A stretch of DNA of 64,000 nt, taken from positions 1,860,001 to 1,924,000 of the forward strand of contig NZ_JBHUNX010000001.1 of the NCBI RefSeq assembly GCF_042685645.1, given 5' to 3'. The position numbers and the translations under genes were made by a program. The stretch is from Salininema proteolyticum (GTDB taxonomy: Bacteria > Actinomycetota > Actinomycetes > Mycobacteriales > Micromonosporaceae). The notes beneath the pieces are model-generated. The model was given only the letters and a program-made list of their open reading frames with translations. It did no database searches and had not been told where the DNA came from. Below, one piece after another: positions 27,959 through 37,448 of this stretch. The number at the start of each line of letters is the position of its first letter. Within the stretch, counting starts at the first letter, position 1.

Positions 27959-28934
27959 ATTCCACATCGTCCCCGCCACCGCATGCCGCACCGCCCTCGA
28001 AGACAACCCCGCACACCTCAGAACCATCATCGAGAACACCTACCGCGCCCACGACGCCGGCCACACCGTCAACCCCGACAGCCACTTCCTCCGCTTCCCC
28101 GACAAACCCGACGACCGCGTCATCGCCCTCCCCGCCTACCTCGCCGGCCACACCCACCGCATCGGCATCAAATGGATATCCAGCTTCCCCGCCAACCTCG
28201 ACCACGGACTCCCCCGAGCCTCAGCCGTCCTCATCCTCAACGACCACGAAACCGGCCGCCCCCTCGCCTGCCTCGAATCAGCCCACATCAGCGCCCACCG
28301 CACCGCCGCCTCCGCCGCGCTCGCCGCACAGACCCTCGGCGGGAACAGGGCCAGAAGCGTCGCCGTCATCGGCGCCGGCGTCATCGCCGCGACCGTCCTC
28401 GACCACCTGGCGGCCACCGACATCGAAGTCACCGAACTGGCCTGCCACGACCTCGACGAAGCCCGAGCCGGACGGCTGCTGCAAGACAAACACCGCGACC
28501 ACGCTTGGCCGGTGCGCACCGTCGGCCTCACACAGGCACTCGACGCCGACCTCGTCATCTTCGCCACCACCGCCGCGAGCGCGTACGTGCCCGAAGACCA
28601 CCGGTTCCACCCCGGCCAGCTGGTCCTCAACATCTCACTGCGCGACCTGGCACCCGACACGATCCTCGAGGCCGCCAACATCCTCGACGACATCGACCAC
28701 TGCCTCAAAGCGAACACCACCCCGCACAGGGCCGAACAGGCCACCGGCAACCGCGACTTCATCGACGGGACACTCGGCGGCGTGCTCACCGGACGCGACC
28801 GGCCCAGGCCCGACCGGCCGGTCGTGTTCTCACCGTTCGGGCTCGGCGTCCTCGACATCGCCGTCGGCGACTACGTGCTCGACCGCTCCCTCAACGACGG
28901 CACCGCCGTCGCCGTACCCGGATTCTTCGCCTGA
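27951..28934 (+). CDS. sbnB: SbnB-like dehydrogenase for L-2,3-diaminopropionate
   Basis: 327 aa, ornithine-cyclodeaminase/mu-crystallin fold. Substrate side: RIGIKWISSFPANLDHGLPR and ESAHISAHRTAASAALA. The NAD loop is VIGAGVIA. SbnB oxidatively hydrolyses the SbnA product to L-2,3-diaminopropionate plus 2-oxoglutarate. Start is GTG 27951 with AAGGAG 8 nt upstream, inside the end of sbnA. Codon use changes near 28,330 from almost purely C-ending to ordinary GC-rich. Together with SbnA it commits the operon to diaminopropionate. Confidence 0.88.
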   Translation: MSEFHIVPATACRTALEDNPAHLRTIIENTYRAHDAGHTVNPDSHFLRFPDKPDDRVIALPAYLAGHTHRIGIKWISSFPANLDHGLPRASAVLILNDHETGRPLACLESAHISAHRTAASAALAAQTLGGNRARSVAVIGAGVIAATVLDHLAATDIEVTELACHDLDEARAGRLLQDKHRDHAWPVRTVGLTQALDADLVIFATTAASAYVPEDHRFHPGQLVLNISLRDLAPDTILEAANILDDIDHCLKANTTPHRAEQATGNRDFIDGTLGGVLTGRDRPRPDRPVVFSPFGLGVLDIAVGDYVLDRSLNDGTAVAVPGFFA

Positions 28935-28956
28935 CCCGCGACAGGAGGCACACGAC

Positions 28957-30072
28957 ATGACCTACGACGAGACACTCGACGACGAGGCGGCCCAACAGGC
29001 GAAGTCCATCCTCGGCAACCGACTGGCCGCCCCCGCCCGCGACACGGTAGAGCGCCTCTACGGCCACTACTTCCCACCGGTGCCCGCCTTCGACGGCTGG
29101 GACGACGACACCGAGGCGTTCATCCGCGCCGAAGACAACGACCGCGAAGCGACACTCACCGCACTGCGACCGCGCGACGACGCCCACGGGCGATTCCTCC
29201 ACCAGACCCTCGCAGAGATCTACCCCAACACCTTCACCTACCGCGACAGCCCCGCACACGAGACAGCCGACGACGGCCTCGAAGTCTCGATGTTCTCCGC
29301 CCGCGTGCGGCTGGAACGCGAATACCTCCGCCACTGGCTGCCGTTCCCCCACGTGCCGCGGTACGAAACCCAAGAAGAGGCCGCCGACCACCTCGAACAC
29401 CTCGCCGCGACCAACCCCGGCGTCGACCACCCCCTGTTCGACTACCTCGCCGCCGAAGCGCCGCGACGACACCTCGAGAAGTTCCTGCGCGGAGAGACCA
29501 TCCGCAACGAGATCGTCGACGACGAAGTCGCGCTGCTGACCGTCGGACTCCAAGGAACCCAGAAAGCCGTCGTCGCCGCCAACCTCTGGGACGAGTGCGG
29601 CCGCGGCCGACTGGAGAACTTCCACACCTTCTGGCTGCGCCGCCTCATCGACCGCAGCGAAAACGGCTGGGAAGGGTTCTACGACTACCGCGAAAACCAC
29701 CCGTGGTTCGCCAAGATCACCTCCAACACCAACGCCATGCTGCTGTCGCGCCCCGCCTACACCCAACAGGCCTACGGCTGCTTCCTCGTGTTCGAAAGCT
29801 GGGTCGCCCCGCACTTCACCCACATCCTCACCGCGATGGACCGGTTCGCCATCGACGAGGCCGACCGGCGGATCTACTTCGCCGCCCACGTCGCCGTCGA
29901 CCCGCGCCACGCCGACGAACTGGCCGACGGCGTGCGATTCCAACGCCCACGCCTGAGCCCGGCAGAGATCCACCGCGTCCTCCAAGGCGCCCACCTCGCG
30001 GCCGACGCCGGCAAAAGACAGTACGACCTCTGGCTCGACCACTTCCGCACGGACAAGGAGCACACCGCCTAA
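28957..30072 (+). CDS. Haem-oxygenase-like diiron enzyme (iron-containing redox enzyme family)
   Basis: 371 aa, all-helical. Core metal-site patterns are DECGRGRLENFHTFWLRRL (Glu and His), FESWVAPHFTHILTAMDRF (Glu, His) and HVAVDPRHADE (Asp-x-x-His). These are the spacings of the haem-oxygenase-like diiron oxidase/oxygenase (HDO) group, which includes UndA, BesC and SznF-type enzymes that desaturate, cleave or N-oxygenate amino and fatty acids. The N-terminal 100 residues are extra to the minimal fold. AGGAGG lies 8 nt before the ATG. It sits directly after the diaminopropionate genes, so the substrate is probably that amino acid or something made from it; this is inference. Confidence 0.82.
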   Translation: MTYDETLDDEAAQQAKSILGNRLAAPARDTVERLYGHYFPPVPAFDGWDDDTEAFIRAEDNDREATLTALRPRDDAHGRFLHQTLAEIYPNTFTYRDSPAHETADDGLEVSMFSARVRLEREYLRHWLPFPHVPRYETQEEAADHLEHLAATNPGVDHPLFDYLAAEAPRRHLEKFLRGETIRNEIVDDEVALLTVGLQGTQKAVVAANLWDECGRGRLENFHTFWLRRLIDRSENGWEGFYDYRENHPWFAKITSNTNAMLLSRPAYTQQAYGCFLVFESWVAPHFTHILTAMDRFAIDEADRRIYFAAHVAVDPRHADELADGVRFQRPRLSPAEIHRVLQGAHLAADAGKRQYDLWLDHFRTDKEHTA

Positions 30073-31506
30073 ATGGCCACGACACTGGCCGCGGTCTCAC
30101 CGCTGCTGATCGTCCTGGGCCTGACGGCCCTCCTGCGCCGCCCGGCCCACCTGGCCTCACTCTCAGGTCTCGCGGCCACCGCCGTCCTCCTCCTGGCCGT
30201 TCCCGCCTTCGCCACCGGCCCAGACGGCTGGGGACGAGCCTCGGCCGCGGCCGCGCTCATCACCCTCAGTGCCGCGGCGGTCATCCTGCCGGGCCTCTAC
30301 CTCAACCAGCAACTGGCCCGCCGGAAAGTCGACCGGACACTCATCGAATGGACCCGCAGCCTGCCGATGTCCCCACCGCACAAATCGGCACTCGTGGTCG
30401 TGGCCCTCGCCCCCGCACTCGAGTCCCTGACGGGATTCGGCGTGTCCCTACTGGTGACCGTGCCGCTATTGCTGGCCATGACCGACCGCCCAACAGCGGT
30501 CAAACAATCCCTCCTGAGCATGAACATCATGCCGTGGGGGACCCTGGGACTGGCCACCATCGTCGGCTCATCCCTCGCCGGGCAGCCCGCCACCGACCTG
30601 TCCCTGGCAACGGCCGCCGTCAGCGCCGGAGTGTTCCCACTGTTCGGGGCATTGTCAGCGGCCATGGTCGCCCAACAGGGCAAACGCGCGAGCGCCGTCG
30701 CGTCCGGGGCGCTGCTCGGCGGCGTGTTCTCCACCGCGCTGCTGGGACTCAACGCGACCGGCGTCGTCGAGCTGGCCGGAGTCGGCGCGGGGATCACCAC
30801 CACCGCCGTCGGACTGCTCCTGTTCTCCGGACGGCGCGGCATACCGCTGCCGCCCTGGGAGGCGGTGAGGCCCTACGCCCTGCTGTTCGGATTGGTGGCC
30901 CTCGTCAGGCTGCTGCCGGCCGCAGGAGTCCCGCACGACGCCCTGACCGTCCGTTCGGGCGACGTGTCGTTCGACGTCCTGTCCTCACCGGGCCTGGCGC
31001 TGCTGGCGACCGTGCTGATCCTCGGCAGGGGAGCGGTCGACGGACATCTGGCGGGACAGGCCGGCAGGCGGGCGTGGAAACCGGTCACCGCTCTGGCCGG
31101 ATTCACGTTCATGGCGCAGTTGATGGTCCACAGCTCGATGGTCGACACGATCGGCCGGGCCCTCCCGGTCACCACGGTGCTGGGTTTCCTGTTCGCGTCC
31201 GTGCTGTTGGGAATGGCCTCGGGGTACCTGACCGGATCGGGAGTCGGCGGCAACGCGCTGATGATGCCGCTGCAGGCCAACGTCGGAGGGCAACTGGGAC
31301 AGCCGCTGCTGTTCTCGGCGGTCCAGAACTCCGCCGCCGGGCACACGGTCTTCGCGTCCATGCCGATCATCCTGCTCACCCTCGCCATCGCGGGGGAGGG
31401 CGAGAAAGGCGAGGACACGATGCTGATCCGCTACAGCCTGGCAGTGACCGTCGGGGTCTACCTGGTGCTGGCCGGCGGCGCGCTCGTTCTCTGGTCGACA
31501 GGATAG
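30073..31506 (+). CDS. LctP-type permease, probable substrate or product transporter
   Basis: 477 aa, about 12-14 membrane segments. It resembles the L-lactate/glycolate permease (LctP) family: APALESLTGFGVSLLVTVPL near residue 115, MPWGTLGLATIVG near 155, and SGVGGNALMMPLQANVG near 395. Typical LctP is about 550 aa, so this is a short member. Its ATG abuts the stop of the diiron enzyme gene (TAAATG). In this operon it more likely moves the diaminopropionate-derived product or a precursor than lactate, but that is inference from context. Confidence 0.8.
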   Translation: MATTLAAVSPLLIVLGLTALLRRPAHLASLSGLAATAVLLLAVPAFATGPDGWGRASAAAALITLSAAAVILPGLYLNQQLARRKVDRTLIEWTRSLPMSPPHKSALVVVALAPALESLTGFGVSLLVTVPLLLAMTDRPTAVKQSLLSMNIMPWGTLGLATIVGSSLAGQPATDLSLATAAVSAGVFPLFGALSAAMVAQQGKRASAVASGALLGGVFSTALLGLNATGVVELAGVGAGITTTAVGLLLFSGRRGIPLPPWEAVRPYALLFGLVALVRLLPAAGVPHDALTVRSGDVSFDVLSSPGLALLATVLILGRGAVDGHLAGQAGRRAWKPVTALAGFTFMAQLMVHSSMVDTIGRALPVTTVLGFLFASVLLGMASGYLTGSGVGGNALMMPLQANVGGQLGQPLLFSAVQNSAAGHTVFASMPIILLTLAIAGEGEKGEDTMLIRYSLAVTVGVYLVLAGGALVLWSTG

Positions 31507-31512
31507 AAACCG

Positions 31513-31537
31513 CGGCGGGCCGTGTGGTTGCCCGCCG
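31513..31537 (+). terminator. Hairpin after the diaminopropionate operon
   Basis: A perfect 8-bp stem CGGCGGGC / GCCCGCCG with a 9-nt loop, 7 nt past the permease stop. There is no T tail, so it may be a weak or factor-dependent terminator. The following 180 nt are non-coding leader before the surface protein; no known riboswitch was recognised. Confidence 0.5.
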
Positions 31538-31719
31538 GAAGGCCGCACGTGTGCTAGCGTCAGTCGGTCCATCATGGAATCGTGCGGCGGATCAGGCCGC
31601 GCCCTTCCCACCGGGCTGTTGACCCTTGTCGTCTCCTGGCGATGTCGCAGGCTCCGCCAGAAGACGAGCCTGCCCTGCTCTTTCCTGGGCGGGCCACTCG
31701 CCATGCGCTGAGGAGAGCG

Positions 31720-34700
31720 ATGAGAAAACCACCTTTCATCGCGAGAGCAGGTGCCGCGGCCGCGGCCCTCGCCCTCGTGGGAACCGGCCAGTCGACCGTC
31801 CCCGCGTTCGCCAACCCCACCGCCCCGGACTGCTCGCCGGGCGCACCCGGGCTGGCCGCATCACCAGGAGAGTTCACCTCCCGCGAGGACGGCGGCGGCG
31901 AAGGCGCGTTCCGCCTGCGGAACGACTCCGACCAGACCGTCGAACGCCTCGCGATCACCCACGACCTCACCGACGTGCTCGACGACTACGACTGGGGCGG
32001 AGTGCGCACCCCGCAAGGCGGCACCGTCGCCCTCACCGACGACATCCTCCACTGGGAAGGCGAACTGGCCCCCGACGAGGAAAAACACATACGCTACGAC
32101 CTCGAACCCCCGGCGAGGGGCGGCACCGACCTCTCGGACCTGTCGGCCCCGACCGACGTCCTCACCGCCTGGTCCTGCCCGGCCGGCGGCACCGGGAACA
32201 CGCCCGAGCCGCAGGCAACGGAACGATCCGCCGAACCAAGCCCCGCCGCGAACGGACGCGAAGAAGCAGCCTGGTCACTGACCAGCGAGAACGACCCCGC
32301 CCGCATGTCCTGCGACCACCTGTACTACTCGAACTTCCGCTCCAGCGCACAGTTCGCGAACGACGCCGACGACAACGCCACGATCAACAACACCGTGACG
32401 TCGAAACGAACCGGAAACCAGCCCCCCGACTACTGGTCGACCAACATGGCCGTCGGACCCGACCCGGACACCGGCGCGACCACCGCGTTCTACTCCAACT
32501 ACACGACGTCGAACCTCACCCTGTACAAACACGTCTCCGGCACCGACACCGCCACCGACGAAATCTACAACGGACAGACCCGTGCCCTCCCCTCCGGCAC
32601 CAACTGGGGCGGCCTGGGAATGGACCCCTCATCGGGCATGCTGTGGGGCGCACAGAACGGCGGCGCACCCCGACTGTTCGCCATGGACCTCACAACCGGC
32701 GAAACCACCGTCTACGCGCGCGGAACGACCATGACCGCCGCCGACCCCGCCGACACGGTCTTCAACGCTGGCAGCATCGTGCCCGACATGTTCCTCGACA
32801 GCAAAGGCGGCGCCTACTTCGGCATCTCCTACGGCGCGGCGACCTACCTCTACCGATTCGACCCCGCCACCCGAACAGCCGCACAGGTCGTCCGCATCAC
32901 CGGCCCCGCCTCCGGCCACGGCTTCAACAACTACGGCATGGCCTACCTCAACGGCTACGTCTACTTCGGCCACTACTCCGGCATCCTCTACCGCGCCGAC
33001 CCCGAAACAGGCGCCTCACAAGAAGTGGGCCGCTACGCCCACGACAACCAAGTCGGCACCATCCAGACCGAGAGCGGCGGATCATGGCCGATCACCGACC
33101 TCGCCTCGTGCGCCACCTCCACCGACCTGACCGACACCAGCGACATCTCCATCAGAAAAACCACCTCGGCCGAGAACGCCGCACCCGGCGACACCATCAC
33201 CTACACCGTGGAGATCACCAACAACGGCACAGGCGACGCCACCGACGCAACCGTATCGGACGACCTGACCGGCATCCTCGACGACGCGACCTACAACGAC
33301 GACGCCTCAGCGACATCAGGCACCGTCTCGTATACGGAACCGACCCTGACCTGGACCGGCGACCTCGCCGCCGGAGAGACCGCCACCATCACCTACACGG
33401 CGACCGTCGCCAACACCGGCGGCGACAACCTACTCGCCAACACAGTGACCGGCCCCGACGGCTCGAACTGCCCACCCGACTCCACCGACCCCGACTGCGC
33501 GACCGAGACCCCGGTCGCGCGCCTCGCCCTGGCCAAAACGGCCACACCGACGAACCCAGCCATCGGCGACACGGTGACCTACACCGTCACCGTCACCAAC
33601 ACCGGACGCGCCCCCTACCCGGACGCTTCCTTCACCGACGACCTCACCCCCGTACTCGACGACGCGACCTGGGCGAACGACATCACCCAGACCACAGGGG
33701 AATCACGATTCGACGCGACCGACCGGTCCTTCACATGGACCGGCGACATCGAACCCGGTGAAATGGTCACCATCACCTACGCGGTGACAGTGAACTCGCC
33801 ACTCTCGGGCGACGGCACACTCACCAACACCGTCACCGGCCCCGACGGCTCGAACTGCCCACCAGACGCCACCGACCCCGACTGCACCACCACCCAGAAC
33901 ATCAAAGCACTCACCGTCACCAAAACCGCCACACCCGCATCGGCGACCATCGGCGACACCGTCACCTACACCGTCACCATCACGAACACCGGCACCACCG
34001 CCTACGACGACGCCACTATGAACGACGACCTCACCGACGTCCTCACCAACGCCACCTGGAACGACAACCTGACAGCCGACACCGGCACGGCCACCTACTC
34101 CGAACCGACCGTCTCCTGGACCGGCGACCTCGCCACAGGCCAACAGGCAACAGTGACCTACACCGTCACCTACACCGGCTCAGGAGACCAACAACTGCGC
34201 AACACCGCGACCGTACCGGGATCCAACTGCCCACCCGACTCCACTGACCCCGACTGCACCACCACCATCCCCACACCGGGGCTGACGATCACCAAACTCT
34301 CCGACCACGACCGCGCCCAAACCGGCGACTCACTGACCTACACACTACTGATCACCAACACGACCGACACCGACTACGACAACGCGACCATCACCGACAA
34401 CCTCACCGAAGTCCTCGACGACGCCACCTACAACACCGACGCCACGGCCACAACAGGAACCGTCACCTACACCGAACCCACACTCACATGGACCGGCGAC
34501 GTCCCCGCCGGGACGACCACCACCATCACCTACACCGTCACCGTCAAACCCGCCGGCTCAGGAGACGGCACACTCACCAACACCCTCACCGGACCCGACG
34601 ACTCCAACTGCCCACCCGACTCCACCGACCCGGCCTGCACCCACGAGACACCACTGGCGACATACACGGTACGAAAGACCTCCGACCCCGCGACGGCCAA

Positions 34701-37191
34701 ACCGGGAGACACCCTCACCTACACAGTCACCGTCACCAACCCGACCGACACCGACTACAACGGAGCCGAGTTCACCGACGACCTCACCGGCGTCATCGAC
34801 GACGCAACCTACAACGACGACGCCACCGCCACCAACGGACAAGTCACCTATACAGAACCGCACGTCTCCTGGACGGGCAACGTCCCCGCCAACGCCACGG
34901 TGACGGTCACCTACACCGTCACCGTGAACACGCCACCCGAAGGCGACCTGACACTCACCAACACCGTCACCGACCCCGAAGGATCCTGCCCGCCCGACGC
35001 GACCAATCTCGACTGCACCACCGAGACCGGAATCGCCGCGCTCGCCATCACCAAGTCGTCCACACCCGAGTACGTGAAGAACGGCGACACGGTCACCTAC
35101 ACGATCGCGATCTCCAATCCGGGAACCGCCGCCTACACCGGCGGCACCGTCGAAGACGACCTGTCCAACGTGCTCGACGACGCGACGTACAACCGAGACG
35201 CCTCCGCCACATCGGGGACCGTGTCCTACACCGAGCCGACGCTGACGTGGTCCGGTGATCTCCCTGCCGGAGAGACCGCCACGGTCACCTACACCGTCAC
35301 GATCGCAGTCAGCGACCAGTCCGACCGCCTGCTCGACAACGTCGTCACCGGCCCGGAGGACTCGACCTGCCCACCCGGCTCGGGCGACCCGGACTGCTCA
35401 GAGACCAAACGGCTGCCACAACTGCACGTCCACAAGACCACCAGCGCCGAGAGCGCCAGGGAAGGGGAGACGATCACCTACACGCTGACGATCACCAACT
35501 CCTCACCAGTGCCCTACCCGGACGCGACGCTCTCCGACGACCTGTCCAATGTGCTGGACGACGCCGACTACAACGCCGACGCTTCCGCCACGTCCGGCTC
35601 GACCTCGTACACCGAGCCGACCCTGACCTGGACAGGTGACGTCCCGGCAGAAGGAACGGTCACCGTCACCTACTCCGTGACCGTCAAAGCCGCCGGCTCA
35701 GGAGACGGCACATTGGCCAACGCGGTCACCACCGCCGAGGACGGCAACTGCCCGCCCGACTCCACCGACCCCGACTGCGGCACCGAAGTGCCGGTCGGCT
35801 CCTACAGCATCACCAAGACAGCCGCACCCGACTCCGCGCAGGCCGGCGACACGGTGACCTACACCGTCACCGTCGCCAACACCGGACCCGTCGCCTACCC
35901 GGGCGCGACCTTCACCGACGACCTCACCGGCGTCATCGACGACGCGGCCTACAACCGAGACGCCTCCGCCGACGACGGCACCGTCACCTACACCGAACCC
36001 GAACTCACCTGGGAAGGCGACCTTGCCACAGGGCAGACCGTCCGAGTCACCTACTCCGTCACCGTCGACTCGCCGCCCGCCGGAGACAAGGTCCTCGCCA
36101 ACGCCGTGGTCACTCCCGACGGCGGGCCCTGCCCGCCCGACTCGACCGACCCCGACTGCACCACCGAGGTCCCGCTAGGGGAGTTGCGGTTGACGAAGAC
36201 CGCCGACACGACCGAGGTCGACAAAGGCGACACCGTCACCTATACGATCACCGCCGAGAACACCGGCAATGGAGACCTCGCCGACGCCGAGTTCACCGAC
36301 GACCTGACCGGCGTCATCAACCACGCCGACTACAACGGCGACGCCCAAGCCGACCACGGCGCGGTGTCCTACACCGAACCGGTCCTCACCTGGACCGGCA
36401 GCCTCGCGGCAGGGGAGAAGGCCACCGTCACCTACACCGTCACCGTGACCGCCACCGGCGAGTTCACCATGTCCAACGCCGTGTCCGCCGACGGATCCAA
36501 CTGCCCGTCGGACTCCGAAGACCCCGACTGCGCCACAGTCATCCCGCCTCGGACACCAGCGACCAACTGGGGCGACGCACCGGACTCCTACAACACGCTC
36601 AACGCGAGCCAGGGAGCGCACCACGAAACGGTCGACTACCTCTACATAGGGCGAACAGTGCACCGGGCATCCGACGGGAAACCCGACGACCGCGCCGACG
36701 CCTGGGCGTCCCACGACGGAACGGCCAACCCGGTGGACTTCACCGTCAACGAACAGAACCCGCGTGTGACGGTGGAGGTCCACAACGCCACAGGGGCCGA
36801 CGCGACCCTGACCGGTTGGCTCGATCTCTCCGTCGACGGCGGATTCGAAGCCGCTGAGAAAGTCGAGACCACCGTCCCGCCCGGCGCCACGAGCGCCACA
36901 TTGGAATGGGACCGGCCCCTGGAACAGGGCACCACCACGTTCCTGCGACTACGCCTATTCGGCACTGACAGCAGTGCGGAGCAATCAGTCGAACGGCGCC
37001 ACTACGGTGCCGGCGGACCGGGTGAGGTCGAGGACTACCTGGTCCGTCGCCAAGCCGAACCGGCCCCGGGAGACGACTCCGCCCTACCTCTCACAGGACA
37101 GTCCGCAGCGAAGAGCGCTCTCACCGCCGCCGCACTCCTGACCGCGGGAGGACTCCTGTGGCTCGCCGCCACACGAAGGCGCCGCCTCTGA
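31720..37191 (+). CDS. LPxTG-anchored repeat surface protein (1823 aa)
   Basis: Signal peptide, residues 1 to about 32 (ends VPAFA). A degenerate repeat-like unit follows (about 50-150), then a propeller-like region (about 190-465; SSGMLWGAQNGGAPRLFAMD, GGAYFGISYG). Next are nine repeats of 123-129 residues (about 472-1605). Each starts like TKTATPASATIGDTVTYTVT and ends NCPPDSTDPDC, a fixed cysteine pair. They are DUF11/CARDB-like beta-sandwich domains used as stalks. A GEVEDY-type calcium-binding domain follows (starts GDAPDSYNTL, ends GEVEDYLV). C-terminal sorting signal: LPLTG at about 1789, hydrophobic helix, RRRRL. It is exported and linked to peptidoglycan by a sortase encoded elsewhere. 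A likely adhesin or scaffold. AGGAGAG precedes the ATG. Confidence 0.88.
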   Translation: MRKPPFIARAGAAAAALALVGTGQSTVPAFANPTAPDCSPGAPGLAASPGEFTSREDGGGEGAFRLRNDSDQTVERLAITHDLTDVLDDYDWGGVRTPQGGTVALTDDILHWEGELAPDEEKHIRYDLEPPARGGTDLSDLSAPTDVLTAWSCPAGGTGNTPEPQATERSAEPSPAANGREEAAWSLTSENDPARMSCDHLYYSNFRSSAQFANDADDNATINNTVTSKRTGNQPPDYWSTNMAVGPDPDTGATTAFYSNYTTSNLTLYKHVSGTDTATDEIYNGQTRALPSGTNWGGLGMDPSSGMLWGAQNGGAPRLFAMDLTTGETTVYARGTTMTAADPADTVFNAGSIVPDMFLDSKGGAYFGISYGAATYLYRFDPATRTAAQVVRITGPASGHGFNNYGMAYLNGYVYFGHYSGILYRADPETGASQEVGRYAHDNQVGTIQTESGGSWPITDLASCATSTDLTDTSDISIRKTTSAENAAPGDTITYTVEITNNGTGDATDATVSDDLTGILDDATYNDDASATSGTVSYTEPTLTWTGDLAAGETATITYTATVANTGGDNLLANTVTGPDGSNCPPDSTDPDCATETPVARLALAKTATPTNPAIGDTVTYTVTVTNTGRAPYPDASFTDDLTPVLDDATWANDITQTTGESRFDATDRSFTWTGDIEPGEMVTITYAVTVNSPLSGDGTLTNTVTGPDGSNCPPDATDPDCTTTQNIKALTVTKTATPASATIGDTVTYTVTITNTGTTAYDDATMNDDLTDVLTNATWNDNLTADTGTATYSEPTVSWTGDLATGQQATVTYTVTYTGSGDQQLRNTATVPGSNCPPDSTDPDCTTTIPTPGLTITKLSDHDRAQTGDSLTYTLLITNTTDTDYDNATITDNLTEVLDDATYNTDATATTGTVTYTEPTLTWTGDVPAGTTTTITYTVTVKPAGSGDGTLTNTLTGPDDSNCPPDSTDPACTHETPLATYTVRKTSDPATAKPGDTLTYTVTVTNPTDTDYNGAEFTDDLTGVIDDATYNDDATATNGQVTYTEPHVSWTGNVPANATVTVTYTVTVNTPPEGDLTLTNTVTDPEGSCPPDATNLDCTTETGIAALAITKSSTPEYVKNGDTVTYTIAISNPGTAAYTGGTVEDDLSNVLDDATYNRDASATSGTVSYTEPTLTWSGDLPAGETATVTYTVTIAVSDQSDRLLDNVVTGPEDSTCPPGSGDPDCSETKRLPQLHVHKTTSAESAREGETITYTLTITNSSPVPYPDATLSDDLSNVLDDADYNADASATSGSTSYTEPTLTWTGDVPAEGTVTVTYSVTVKAAGSGDGTLANAVTTAEDGNCPPDSTDPDCGTEVPVGSYSITKTAAPDSAQAGDTVTYTVTVANTGPVAYPGATFTDDLTGVIDDAAYNRDASADDGTVTYTEPELTWEGDLATGQTVRVTYSVTVDSPPAGDKVLANAVVTPDGGPCPPDSTDPDCTTEVPLGELRLTKTADTTEVDKGDTVTYTITAENTGNGDLADAEFTDDLTGVINHADYNGDAQADHGAVSYTEPVLTWTGSLAAGEKATVTYTVTVTATGEFTMSNAVSADGSNCPSDSEDPDCATVIPPRTPATNWGDAPDSYNTLNASQGAHHETVDYLYIGRTVHRASDGKPDDRADAWASHDGTANPVDFTVNEQNPRVTVEVHNATGADATLTGWLDLSVDGGFEAAEKVETTVPPGATSATLEWDRPLEQGTTTFLRLRLFGTDSSAEQSVERRHYGAGGPGEVEDYLVRRQAEPAPGDDSALPLTGQSAAKSALTAAALLTAGGLLWLAATRRRRL
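33145..36540 (+). repeat. Nine tandem coding repeats of 369-388 nt
   Basis: Repeat units begin near 33145, 33523, 33911, 34280, 34663, 35041, 35423, 35802 and 36184. Protein-level identity is high, with DNA similarity strongest at the GDTVTYTVT and DDLT-VLDDATYN segments. Unit number could vary by recombination. Confidence 0.85.
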
Positions 37192-37205
37192 ACAGAAAGA
37201 ACAAC

Positions 37206-37238
37206 GGGGTGTGGGACCGAAACCGGCTCCCACACCCC
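37206..37238 (+). terminator. Terminator of the surface protein gene
   Basis: An 11-bp stem GGGGTGTGGGA / TCCCACACCCC with an 11-nt loop, 14 nt past the stop codon. No long T run. The remaining 210 nt up to the PPOX gene show nothing else clear. Confidence 0.65.
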
Positions 37239-37448
37239 GCCCTTACGTCCCCCTCAGCGACCGTCCCAGTCGGACAGCCGGCTAATCCCGCCCTGCGGCC
37301 GCCTACAGAACCTGCCGTCCCTGGCCTCTCGCCGCTCTCACAGTCGGCGCCGCCACCCGCCTCCAGGCGCGAGAACACCAACCCGACCGGAGATACCGCC
37401 CTGTTCGTCGCGTGGAGGCCGCTTCAGATCCCACGCGTTCCAGTCCTC

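Noticed and set aside
26842..28956. The 5' part of a 1076-codon plus-strand frame
   Set aside because: Only its last 371 codons (from 28957) are real. The rest is an Arg/Pro/His shadow over sbnA and sbnB, which have good starts and motifs.
31538..31719. Riboswitch (ydaO/c-di-AMP type) before the surface protein gene
   Set aside because: The leader has some pairing, but none of the conserved bases I know for that or other riboswitches.
33145..36540. Regular DNA repeats, considered as a CRISPR-like or satellite array
   Set aside because: The repeats are 369-388 nt, in frame, and encode protein domains; there are no short repeats with spacers.
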